From NCBI RefSeq assembly GCF_026151205.1, contig NC_087079.1, positions 2,637,730 to 2,701,729 of the forward strand: a stretch of 64,000 nucleotides of DNA, given 5' to 3'. Under the pieces are notes generated by a model. That model ran no database searches. It had not been told where the DNA came from and saw nothing but the letters and a program-made list of their open reading frames with translations. Source of the DNA: Bolinopsis microptera. Lineage: Eukaryota > Ctenophora > Tentaculata > Lobata > Bolinopsidae. Shown in pieces: positions 1-15,100 of the stretch; positions within the stretch are counted from its first letter, which is position 1, and each line of letters opens with the position of its first letter. Made by a program: the position numbers and the translations under genes.

Positions 1-85
1 TAAAATCATCTAATTTGTTCAATTTTAGGGAGGGGCGCCAAAGCCCAAAAGGGGACGGGGCGCCAACAAGGGGGCGATTTTTCAG

Positions 86-125
<40 letters not shown>

Positions 126-158
126 GAGGGGGCGACAACAGGCAACGTTACGCCACTG
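1..158. mobile_element. Right end of a hAT-type MITE (copy 1, truncated by window edge)
   Basis: This stretch matches the right halves of the complete copies at 26088-26376 and 29846-30131 (shared TTCAATTTTAGGGAGGGG block, GGCGCC-rich spacer, terminus CGTTACGCCACTG). The left end lies outside the window. It holds a run of about 37 G at 87-123 where the other copies have a short G run. Non-coding; mobilised presumably by a hAT transposase elsewhere (inference from the 8-bp target duplications of the two complete copies). Confidence 0.8.
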
Positions 159-279
159 GACGATATGTCAATATGTGACTGACAAACATTGCACTAAAAA
201 CATACCGCTACTGCCTACTCGTGTATACAATATATAATATATATATATATTTATATCATTCCTAACTTTCTCAAACTAG

Positions 280-3803
<3,524 letters not shown>

Positions 3804-3804
<1 letters not shown>

Positions 3805-4199
3805 ATAGGATTCCACAACATTGCGTGGCTATCGTGACTCAATTTTGTGACAAAGGGTCAGGACAGACGGGCCGTGACTCGAGCCGTGACAACTCTCACG
3901 AAGAGTCACGAAGTGCCAAACAGACTGTGAGATTAGACTGAGGATTCATTAAAATTACCCATCATCTGTGTTCCTGGAATTTTAAAACACTCCAAAAACA
4001 AATGCTTGAATATCGATGAAAAGGAAGTAAACGGTGTAGACGAAGTGAAGCTTAGCAAATGGTTCAACATCGAATGCCTGGAGGTCGCATCAATAAAAAA
4101 GCTATGGACAGAAGCCTGCATTAAAGAAATGAACCCTTGTGTAGTTTCTTCCTAGTTTTAAAAATATATATGACGCTGATGAATAATATTCCCCTTCCA
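3804..4199 (+). repeat. Dispersed 0.4-kb repeat, copy 1
   Basis: About 390 bases nearly identical to 7028-7430, beginning CATAGGATTCC and ending near GCTGATGAATAATA. Copy 1 abuts the hexanucleotide array directly. Both copies share the same orientation and, over the coding-like part, have no indels. Origin unknown; no terminal inverted repeats seen. Confidence 0.8.
3937..4155 (+). CDS. Open frame inside the dispersed repeat (exon-like, no Met start)
   Basis: A 72-codon open frame preceded by ATTAG (possible splice acceptor at 3932-3936) and ended by TAG. It contains LPIICVPGILKH and GVDEVKLSKWFNIECLEV, Lys- and Glu-rich and protein-like in composition. The matching frame in copy 2 (7162-7380) is the same length but has two Trp-to-stop changes. 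I do not recognise the family. It may be the last exon of a multi-copy gene or part of a mobile element. Confidence 0.3.
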   Translation, partial: TEDSLKLPIICVPGILKHSKNKCLNIDEKEVNGVDEVKLSKWFNIECLEVASIKKLWTEACIKEMNPCVVSS

Positions 4200-5513
4200 G
4201 TAATCGAATCCTGCCATATATAATATGGCAGGTTTTGTAGTAAGGCTGATAATCAATTTAAAGCCTTAATTTTATTCCTGCAAAAATAAATTTCCTATCC
4301 TGCCTATTCATTTAAAATTGACCTTGCATAGATTAATTAAGCTTGCAAAAGCTGTAATATCTTAGCAAAATATAACTTGCAGCAGCCCCATACCTTGTCA
4401 TGAATATAATATCGAAACTACCTCTGTGATCACATCTTTCTCTGGGTGCAAAATGAATATATATAGGTTTATTAGTTTTATAGAAATTTAAAAGTTCTAT
4501 AGAAATTTATATATGGATTATAAACATTTTGTTTGTGTGTTTTGTGTTATGCATCTTTATACCTATTTTAGAAGAGATTTTTATAGAATGTTAGAAGTGC
4601 AGTAGGGTCAGTTTCAGACGAATTAAGCAGAATGACATCATTGCCATGTCTGAAGTGGTTTGTAAATGGGCCATTGTTAGCCCCAAGCGTTTTGGTCCCT
4701 CATTCCTGCCACTCAGCATTGCCTACTGTAAAGTAGACATATTTCTAAGACAATAGAGAAACTGACCCTGTCTCACTAAATTCAACCACTTGCCATAATA
4801 AAAATACTAACAATCAAATAAAATTTTAAAAATAATTATATACAATCACCGAATAATATTTCCTCAAGTTTACTTCTAGTTAACTAATTCGTGGTTTAAG
4901 CTCTTATTTTATTTATGATTAAAGGAATGTAAAATAAAACTTATTGTTTCATTGAAAAATTATTGTTTCATTGATTTTATTTGCGCAGATATGAACTTAT
5001 TTTGTCGTTGGTTATTTTTAATTCCGAGAAGGACTAACTCCATTATGAACGAATAAGAAGCAGACTATGTCATTGTTATTTATTTCAGTCTCTCAGTTGG
5101 GGGTGTTAAGTAATTTCTCTTATAACAATATGTGTGTTCACACTCAACAGCTTTATTCGATATTTTAATGTTGAATTATCCTCACGGCCGGAAGTTGAGA
5201 ATTCTATTCGTGTCCGCAATTTCTACATATATTGGGCGTACTTAAGGATCAAAAACTATAACTATAAGGTCATTAGCTAATACCTTTTACAATTATAATA
5301 GATTAAGGACTAAGGAGGACTATGTGGAGCAATACCTCGATAAGTTTAAGACTCGTGCACGTGCTAGACCTACATGACACACACTTAACCGATATTCCCT
5401 GCTACTAGAGTAATGTTCATTATTCAAGCATAATGGTTTCCTGGTTTTGCGAACACTGGTTTTGCGGATGACATTGCTCTGATAGTGGATACTGTACATG
5501 AGGCAAGAGAGTA

Positions 5514-5577
5514 GATATAATATAGGTAAAGTCCTCGTCACTTGTTTGATATAATATAGGTAAAGTTCTCGTCACTT
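5514..5577. repeat. Two-copy 34-bp tandem duplication
   Basis: GATATAATATAGGTAAAG is repeated with one change in the following bases (TCCTCGTCACTT versus TTCTCGTCACTT). No associated gene seen. Confidence 0.7.
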
Positions 5578-6097
5578 CATTGAATCAGTAACGGTCCCCG
5601 TTGCGCAAGTGCTGTGGGTAATTTGAGTAATGAGTACGTTCAGTTCTAAATTGTGTACAGTTCCCCAGGTTTATGGTATAACGAATAATTTATTTGGGTG
5701 TTTAAGAATCGTTCAGAGCACGATACATGTGTTTATACATATGAAGCAATGTGTAGAGGTATCCACTATCCACCCCTCGAATGCATTGAGTGAGACTTTG
5801 TTTCATGTTCAACACAGTAGGTAGCTTTGCTGGTTGATATTAGATCATCGATATAATATGAAAACCGTCCACTCAGAGCTTACTTTAGTAATCACATGAC
5901 TTTATTATATCTACTAGTACGTCGTTTTGTTACCACAGCACTAGGAATATAACTGATTTACTCGTTGTCCCACTGATGACTGAGGGGGAGACCACAAGTG
6001 ACGCCTCATGCTTCGCACACCATTGTCCTTCTTGATCCGTATGTGGCCTAAAATTATGACTTAAAATTATATTGTTGAATTGTGACTCACAATGTGA

Positions 6098-6193
6098 ATG
6101 AACTACGGTCGCCGCGGTGGACACTATGGTGGATTACGGTATGAAGGAGGTTCTGGTTACTACTACTACAGACAGTACAGCGGAATTGAATGA
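6098..6193 (+). CDS. Possible 31-residue Gly/Tyr-rich peptide
   Basis: An ATG directly after an in-frame TGA opens a 31-codon frame with composition MNYGRRGGHYGG and SGYYYYRQYSG. Gly/Tyr-rich short peptides exist in animals as cuticle, adhesive or antimicrobial peptides, but this one has no signal peptide and no obvious splice sites. It could be chance. Confidence 0.15.
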   Translation: MNYGRRGGHYGGLRYEGGSGYYYYRQYSGIE

Positions 6194-7027
6194 CACTCAC
6201 ATTAGTACAATGGACAGTACGACGAAACCAGAAATATAACCTATGATAAACTCATATACCAATTGTTCGAATTATACTATAATGAAAGGACTCAATTTAA
6301 ATCTGATGAGGGATTGCGATACAGCTTAATAAGTTGTTTATTTGCCAAGATCCACTCTCTTTAAATTTAAAGAGTTTAATAATGCATGGATACTATGAGA
6401 AGTCGATTCATTATCAATGCAACATGCTATCCGATGATAATACTAAACAACTTTCTGAATATCTTTTTCCTGATTTTAGGAGAGGATTACTAATTTCAGA
6501 TGTTTTTGATTTGACGTCATGATAAACGTGTAACCCTAACCATAGTTATGGGCATGGAAATGTGCAAAAGGATGCAGTGATAGATCAATAGTGCAGTTAT
6601 ATGGTGCCTCTGGTTCGTGGTAGAATATTTTTGGGAAAAAGTTTAACAAACGTTGACTTGGACGGACCGCAAACTGGCAGACTTTATTCAAACAGACATT
6701 AAAATTAACGTTAGGGCCTCCAGCGTCCAATTAATGTCCGTTCAAATAATGACGGATATATAATATAAAGTCCAGTAAGGTATTTATATTAAGTTTAACA
6801 GCGTACCTAGTATATATCGTTCATGCCTAACACTATTGTTGTGTTTAACATGACAATTAACTTACAAGGTGTGATCTTACGTAATGTCTTACATCGAGTT
6901 TATTAAAGATTTATTAACTTAGAATTATCCTCATAGATAGTTGTACAATAGGATGGGCAGGATGGCTGGGGCTAGTTGAGCTGGTGGTCAGCACAATTGA
7001 ATTGTAGAATAATATTATAACTTTACA

Positions 7028-7430
7028 ACATAGGATTCCAAAACATTGTGTGGCTATCGTGACTCAATTTTGTGACAAAGGGTCAGGACATACGGGCCGT
7101 GACTCGAGCCGTGACAACGCTCACGAAGAGTCACGAAGTGCCAAACAGACTGGGAGATTAGACTGAGGATTCATTAAAATTACCCATCATCTGTGTTCCT
7201 GGAATTTTAAAACACTCCAAAAACAAATGCTTGATTATCGATGAAAAGGAAGTAAACGGTGTAGACGAGGTGAAGCTTAGCAAATAGTTCAACATCGAAT
7301 GCCTGGAGGTCGCATCAATAAAAAAGCTATAGACAGAAGCTTGCATTAAAGAAATGAATCCTTGTGTAGTTTCTTCCTAGTTTTTTTATAAATACAACGC
7401 TGATGAATAATAGGCCCCCGCACCCTTCCA
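7028..7430 (+). repeat. Dispersed 0.4-kb repeat, copy 2
   Basis: Same unit as 3804-4199. Substitutions dominate the differences. The surrounding bases are unrelated to those of copy 1, so the unit itself was copied. Confidence 0.8.
7162..7380 (+). pseudogene. Broken version of the repeat-borne open frame
   Basis: Colinear with 3937-4155, same 219-base length. TGG became TAG at 7285-7287 and at 7330-7332, giving two internal stops. Confidence 0.4.
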
Positions 7431-8040
7431 GCAATTCAATGAAACTAATAAATCAATGAAACTAATAAATCAATGTTTTAGCTCATTTTACAAAGTCAAA
7501 TATTTAAAACAATTAAAATTGTATAGTGCTCAATTTGTAAATGACTAGTTGATCTTTGCTATTGGAAGTTTGTCAAGGACTGGCAGCTAGCGGGGCAAGG
7601 AATGCACGGGCTTAGGGGCTTTTGTGCACACCAGAACACTAGCTCGGTAGATTTTTGGAAACTAGAAGGACTGAAAACTAAAATTGTTTTTGATGGAGGC
7701 TGAGGCATGTTTTTGAGAGGGACGGTATAATAGCTTGTGGTAACAACTGGCCTTTACTTTAATAGGATGAAGTTTTAGTTTTAGGACAGGAAGAAGGCAT
7801 TAAGAAGATTTGCTCTTTGTTTACAAGGCAGAATATAAGCAATGTTGGTTATAATAATAAATATAATTGGATCCTGCCATCTAATATGTTAATTAAATGT
7901 TCATAAATATGGATTATGGAGAATATTAAGATTACATTCACACATAGCTGAGCATCATGAGAGAAGTGGAAAACAAACAAACGAATAGATTTTAAGCTCG
8001 TAAAGAATCGTCGCTTGAGATCGGAGATTTCAAAACTCTA
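7431..8040. other. Non-coding, nothing recognised
   Basis: AT-rich with a short local duplication of AATGAAACTAATAAATC near 7438-7470. No splice sites joined to an open frame were found. Confidence 0.5.
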
Positions 8041-8245
8041 GTTCGACAGTCGAAGTTCTCTTGTCGAATTTTAGTACGTGTCGAACTTGAATCCAGGTAG
8101 CGCACTTTAGCTTTAGTTCGACAGAGTCGAACCTTAGGGTTTGTAAAACTACAGTACGTGTCGAACTACAGTACGTGTCGAACTAGAGTGCGTGTCGAAC
8201 TACAGTACCTACGTGTCGAACTAGAGTGCGTGTCGAACTTGAGTA
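8041..8245. repeat. GTTCGAC / GTACGTGTCGAAC motif cluster
   Basis: At least eight copies of TCGAAC or GTTCGAC within 200 bases, several in the form AGTACGTGTCGAACTA, in both orientations. The same motif cluster recurs at 62379-62520 next to a MITE end, so this is a recurrent repeat family. Confidence 0.75.
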
Positions 8246-8590
8246 ATTAATATGTGTACCTATAAGGTGACGATTGCCCCGATCTTTTGGTTTCAGCTCT
8301 ACCCCCTAGGCCCTAAGTCATGAGTAGAACCGAAGGATCAAAATACATTTTGCTTGTTGCTCGAATTAACTATAAAACATCAATTTTGATGGATAAGGAA
8401 GTATTTATAGGTTCTGAAACCTAGTTAAATCGATTTCTCGTGCAATTTTAGGTCAAGTACAGTCATCAAAATGAGTTAATAACAAGGTCGATTTCTCGGT
8501 TATTTTTAAGCTTTCGTTCAGAAAATAATTCCTTCAAAGGGGGGTAACAAGAAGGAGTTAAAAGCGTTACAAGCGTTCCATAGTACAAAA

Positions 8591-8762
8591 TGTGCATCAC
8601 CTCTTTTCTCTGCTGAGCAGGTACTTACTATTAAAGTAGACAAATGTGCATCACCTCTCTCCTCTGCTGAGCAGGTACTTACTATTAAAGTAGACAAATG
8701 TGCATCACCTCTCTCCTCTGCTGAGCAGGTACTTACTATTAAAGTAGACTAATGTGCATCTC
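8591..8762. repeat. 54-bp minisatellite, three units plus a partial
   Basis: Units start with TGTGCATCACCTCTCTCC at 8591, 8645 and 8699, with a partial at 8753. Each holds CTGCTGAGCAGGTACTTAC, which looks like a splice-donor-like GTACTT but belongs to no seen exon. Confidence 0.9.
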
Positions 8763-9106
8763 CTCCCCACGAGAATCCACATCTATATTTTCCATAACTG
8801 ACCACTTTGAGAACGGTTATTGAAATTGATATGAGTTTCTTTTGTTTGGAAAAAGGAAGCACTGGCGAAGGTCCACTAGCTAACCTACCCTCCATTCCGT
8901 GATAAATTAATTCGTGACTAAGAGTACGGTTTCCAAAGTGATCACGTTCATCGAGCACAGTAGCTTACACGTGATCTACCTGCCCATATTCAATGTGAAC
9001 GCGTGAATGAGAGCAACTATAACACCCCGTCAGGCTCAATCCTCACTTTTAAATTTTCCAGTTTAGATTTTATCAATTAAGGTATAGTGTTTCTGTTTTC
9101 TCCATC

Positions 9107-12100
9107 ATGAAGATGTTATCGCTAGTGCTCATCGTGATCGCTTGTTTTTCAGTTGCTGAGTCCGCGTGTAAGTTTTGCTTATTTTTATTTCAAAATAAAT
9201 CTGTTCTTTATTAAGAAGCTGTTTTACTATATCACTCGCCAAGGATTTTTTAAATGTTTGTAAAAGGGCGTGTATGTGAGTATAAAAGTACAATCTTAAT
9301 TGTACGAGAAAGAGATATGCAAAAAAGTACTTTTAACAATAAGATCGGAATACTATTCACGAGTCACATTTGTAAATATACTGCTGAATATTCGAATTTT
9401 CTGGTATTATCATTATCACGTTTAGTTGAAACTGAAAAGATAACATTACAATATTTCTCAGTCGGAGATGGGAAATTGTTAGCAAACCTTTATAAAGATA
9501 GACTTAGTAACGGTGATGGTATAACAGAGATTTTTGAAGGTGAGTCTTGATGATTTATAACCCATCAAATTAATGTTCTCATGTATTTATCTGGTTCAGC
9601 ATACCTAATCAGTGCGCTTGCAAGTACTCCGTTGCTGTTACAGAAGTTCAGCCCCAAATTGTGTAACAAATCCGACGTGTTACATAGGTTTTGGAGTTGC
9701 TAACATTACGACAGCACTATATTATGACTAGATTATTGTTAGAGTTAGGATCAAGTAGGGTTAGGGGTATTGTTAGAGTTAGGGCCATTATAGAGCTGTC
9801 GTAATAATAATAGTGCTCAGATGCGACAATAATACTGCTCGCGGGTTTTATTATTGCGGTTAAAAATAATCAATAATGGCGGGTTAAAATATGGTGGAAT
9901 TTCCGAAAACCGCCGAATTTAACCGGCCATTATTAAACAAACTAAGTTATTAAATACAATGATAACAATAATTACATTGATTACGGTAACATTTCTGCAG
10001 GTATACTGAATGATCTAGTTCAGAAAGCGATCCAGTGCAGAAAGGACAATGCCGATGATATTGCTAATGTGAATGGAGGTAAGATTCATGGTCTGCAGTT
10101 TTGACCCGATTATGACAAATCTATTGATATAATATTATAGATTACTTGAGAAATGATAAATAAAGTAAAAGTGGTTCTACCGAACTTCGATTCGATAGAA
10201 ATAGAAAACAACAAATGGAATAAATTGAACAAATGACCATAAAATTAAGGGGGGGGGCCAATGGATATTTTTTTGTGAAACTTGATTTCGAGATAGCAGT
10301 TGACCAACAAACTAGGACCAGTGACCGAACTTTTGAGGGGGTCCCGGACCCTAACCGCCAAACGGTGCCTGCGGGGCAGCCACGCCCATATTTGGTCCAA
10401 ATTAGGCCCAATTTAGCCAAATACCCTGAACATGCCCAAAACCCAAATTTTAGGTGCTCTACTTGTAGCTAGTGGTCTCCTGAACTCGTATATGAAATTT
10501 CATCAAGATTGGACAAAAAATGACTGAGTTATGAGCCAAAAACCATATGCCCATATTTGGGCATACGCACCAAATTTGGTAGATTTCGTCCCATAAATTG
10601 GTCAAATATCAATATTTTTCACTGAAACTTACTTTATATGAAAGGTAAGCCTAAACTACATATTCTCTGTAAGTTATAGCTTTATATCTGTTTAAATGTG
10701 GATACTAAGGCGAAAAGACCACAAAAAATGAACTAAATTGCCCATATCTTGGTTCGCGATATTCGCGGAATTGATCTCATTAAAATTGTAACAACTCGAT
10801 CAGTTTTCAAAATTTTTCCATGAAATTTTCGGAATCGACTCGAAATCGCATTTCCACCTTAGTTTGAGAACAGATTTTTGATTTAGGCCTCCAAAAAAAA
10901 TTGGCGGCCAAATTCCAAACTTTTCCCGGAGAAATTCAGAATTTGGCCGCCAAATTTTTTTTGAGGCCTTAATCAAAAATCTGTTCTCAAACTAAGGTGG
11001 AAATGCGATTTCGAGTCGATTCCGAAAATTTCATGGAAAAATTTTGAAAACTGATCGAGTTGTTACAATTTTAATGAGATCAATTCCGCGAATATCGCGA
11101 ACCAAGATATGGGCAATTTAGTTCATTTTTTGTGGTCTTTTCGCCTTAGTATCCACATTTAAACAGATATAAAGCTATAACTTACAGAGAATATGTAGTT
11201 TAGGCTTACCTTTCATATAAAGTAAGTTTCAGTGAAAAATATTGATATTTGACCAATTTATGGGACGAAATCTACCAAATTTGGTGCGTATGCCCAAATA
11301 TGGGCATATGGTTTTTGGCTCATAACTCAGTCATTTTTTGTCCAATCTTGATGAAATTTCATATACGACTTCAAGAGGCCACTAGCTACAAGTAGAGCAC
11401 CTAAAATTTGGGTTTTGGGCATGTTCAGAGTATTTGGCTAAATTGGGCCTAATTTGGACCAAATATGGGCGTGGCTGCCGCGCGGGCACCGTTTGGCGGT
11501 TGGGGTCCGGGACCCCCTCAAAAGTTCGGTCACTGGTCTTAGTTTGTTGGTCAACTGCTATCTCGAAATCAAGTTTCACAAAAAAATATCCATTGGCCCC
11601 CCCCCTTAAGCAGAATCGGAAATGAGTTTTATAAAACCATTAATTCATAATTCCATAACTTTTGATGAGATGTTTTAAATTTTCTTTATGGTGCAACAAT
11701 AGCTATTTAACCACATAAGGTTGTGTTGATATCATTACATTACATTATAAAGTAGTACATTAAGTACAATAATCCACCAGATTTTGTCAAAGAAGTCGTT
11801 CAACGCTGGAAGGATCAGACTCTGTTCAAACCGGAAGATGATACTGACCAAGGAGGTAAGGAATTTTACTTTGCATAATCTTATAAAATTAATTTGATTC
11901 ATTTAATGTAGAATTGTTTCAAACTTAAGTTAGTTAACTACTATACAGGTTTTAACCCGATTTATGAAAAAGTTATTAAAAGCAAATAACAATTATGTTA
12001 TTATGTACTCCAAGTCCAATAGCTCGAGAGTGACCAGCGCTGGTCACATGGCCAGCGCTGGTTTAATACAATAATTAAGTGCTCTAATTTCGTGTTACCA

Positions 12101-15100
12101 TGGTTACTTCCCACCAGCAATGATAAGGAAGGCTATTGCTGCGTATAAAAACCAAGTAAACGGTGTCGAGGTTACATATGAGGAGGGTAGTGAGGAAGGT
12201 GAGTAATTTATTTTGCAGAGTCAGAAATAAAATATGATTTCAATTAATTCTCTTCTTAAATACCACAGTGAAACCTCTATATACCAGGCCTCTCGGGCCC
12301 CTATATATACCAGGCCTCTCGGTATATCGAAGTACCCGGTATAGAAAGGCACGGAGTATATAGGTTTAAATGTATATTATATACATACTTCTTTGGCTAT
12401 AATTTAACGTTTGTGAAAAGACAAGACAAATCGAAACTACATTTAAATGCAATAAATTTGAGAAATTATGAAAAACAAAGAGTAAATTACTCCCTTGCAG
12501 GTGCCAAAATCAAAGCCATGGTTGCTAAGATCGCGGAAGTGGTGACCTGTTTAAAGGAAGCAGCGGCCACGAAAGTTGCTGCCGCCGGTGAGTCTTAATG
12601 ATCTAAAATAACTATAAAATATATAAGTTGAACTGTTGTGCACTGTGTGTATCTGCTTCAGTATACCAATAGTAGAAGCTGATTGGTTTATAGTTGCCAC
12701 GTGTCAAAACAGATGCCTCCCACCACAATCCACATTTATATAACATTAATATTAACAACTCTTAATAGGTGTACGATTTCCCAATTTGAGAGCACGCTTC
12801 AGAAAGAATAAAGCTGCTGCTGATGCCGCTGGTGAGTCTTGATTTGTATTAAATACTTTTAAAACTGCATAGCGTATCAAATTACAAAGGCCCGTTATAC
12901 TTATACGAAATTTTTGATTTTAAAAACTATAAAATACGAAATTCTAACTGTAGTGCTTTGTGCGAATCTTTACACTTATCGGATAAATTTAACATTTAGA
13001 ATGGCTCGTTAGTCCCCATTTGCCCTCAACTACTAGTACTAAGTACGCAGAAAATTTCATTGAAAGTCAATAATTTGAACTATTATAGGCATGTGAAATA
13101 TCATATGCCTATCTCAAAAGTTCTTCCAGTGAAAATATTCAAAAGTCAAATTGTGAAAAACGTGGTCCATCTCGTGCGAACTTTCTTAAATATACACTCA
13201 TCTTACACTCATCGGGCAAATTCTAATGTTGAATTATCCTCACGAGAATTATAAGTTTTTTACTCGTAGCGTACCCAAAAGAATTCTAGTTCTACTCTTG
13301 CCCTTAAGATCATAATGAATGTACATCAATGTACACCAACACATATCTATTGTTCCATAATATGCAACAATTATCATTAAAGAGTTGGCTATTAGTATTA
13401 CATTTATAAACGCTGACCGAGCCCTTGTGCTTTGGGAAAAAATACCGGACCCCAGCTTTTAGCTAATCAACTAATGTTAAATTGAGTTGGAAAATTTGAA
13501 TTTTGACATTTGGAAATTTACGGTCGCTTACTTTGGTCATACAGATTTTTTCTAAATTCTGAGAGCACATAACAGTATAATCATCAAAGATGTGTTATAT
13601 GCATTAAGAAAAGGTTCACGAAAAATAAAATTCATACTCAATCTCAATTAGTCTCAATCTTATTTTTAAAACGTAAGTTTTACTTAATCTATATCGTCTC
13701 TCGGTCGTAATTCTTGTTAGAAGCAAGAGACGGTTCAATTAACTTTATTAAAATCGGGCTTTTTAAAAGTAAGATAACAGTTATTTTTAGCTCTACTTTT
13801 AAGTTTAACAGGTGATATTCATAAAATATTTGTTCCAAATATTAGACCGTTGACGAGCTTAACTCAGCGCGCGTCTTGGTAGGTTATAAACCTACAAGCT
13901 CTCTTATACTAGCTGTGCTCATAAAGTTATAAAATGATTAACTCATTAAGTGAACAAAAGCCACTCCTGCATCAGCATGTAGGGGAAGCTGGGGTTAAAT
14001 GAAACACCAGGGTCAAATGAAACACGGCTATATCTCTAGTACTATTAACTTGTCATGGCTTAAAACAGGCGGGATCGACTTCTATTGAATTACCTATTAC
14101 ATATACCTTTCCTAGAATATATGAGAAAAGTTGATTATAGAGTTACAATCTACTTCCTCTCCACTTCATCTTTCCCTAGAATGTTGCGCTTAACATTTGT
14201 TACCTCTGTGCTTGAACCAATTACATTTACCGAATGTTTCTTGATTTAGTCTTCAACATTAATGATCGTATTTAAGTATTCTAGTGGTTTTTAAGCATAG
14301 GAACATACAATTAACATGCTGTATTGAAAAACTCTCACCATATACGATTTGGTCAAATGAAACAGTACCCCTTAGGGTCAAATGAAACATCTAATTAAAT
14401 AAACAATTATTGAATTTTAATGAATGAAGTGGGTTGATAGTGTTTAGAACGTTCTTAAGAGCTTGTGTACCCAATATGAGTATATCCCAATGTATGGTAT
14501 TGATGTTGCATCCAAAAGTTTGTACCCGTTTCATTTGACCCTTACTTCCCCTACAGTTCTCAACCTGTAGGGGAAGTCATTTGACACTGAGGAGGCCTGT
14601 TTCATTTGACCCTGGTAATTTGAAATGCAGTATTTCTTAGGGTCAAATGAAACATCTAATTAAATAAACAATTATTGAATTTTAATGATTGAAGTGGGTT
14701 GATAGTGTTTAGAACGTTCTTAAGAGCTTGTGTACCCAATATGAGTATATCCCAATGTATGGTATTGATGTTGCATCCAAAAGTTTGTACCCGTTTCATT
14801 TGACCCCTACTTCCCCTAGTGTGATTTCACGTGCAAAATCAATATTTGATTTTCAGCTTTTTTGCTGTTGAACTATTGTTGAATGTTGATGGCGAATGTT
14901 GATGGCGAATATTGATGGCGAATGTTGATGGTGAATGTTGATGGCGAATGTTTTAGCCTCTGAAAAGATGACCTTTACCACTGAGTTGCAGCGAGCTCTT
15001 ATTAAAAGCTTATAAATGTATTAAAGTATTAGAAACACACACCACACACCGCAGTCCACTAAAAAATTCCGTAGAATCACACTCTCCAGTCTCCTCTTAC

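Larger units (their letters stand above)
4200..7027. other. Gene-poor AT-rich stretch
   Basis: No convincing exon. Noted: a 34-bp direct duplication (5514-5543 and 5548-5577), a Gly/Tyr-rich short frame at 6098-6193, and a short phrase TGTTGAATTATCCTCACG near 5172 that recurs near 13227. Confidence 0.6.

Noticed and set aside
9254-9461. Upstream part of the 98-residue frame before the second mini-exon
   Set aside because: A good acceptor (ATATTTCTCAG) at 9461 in the right phase shows this part is intron.
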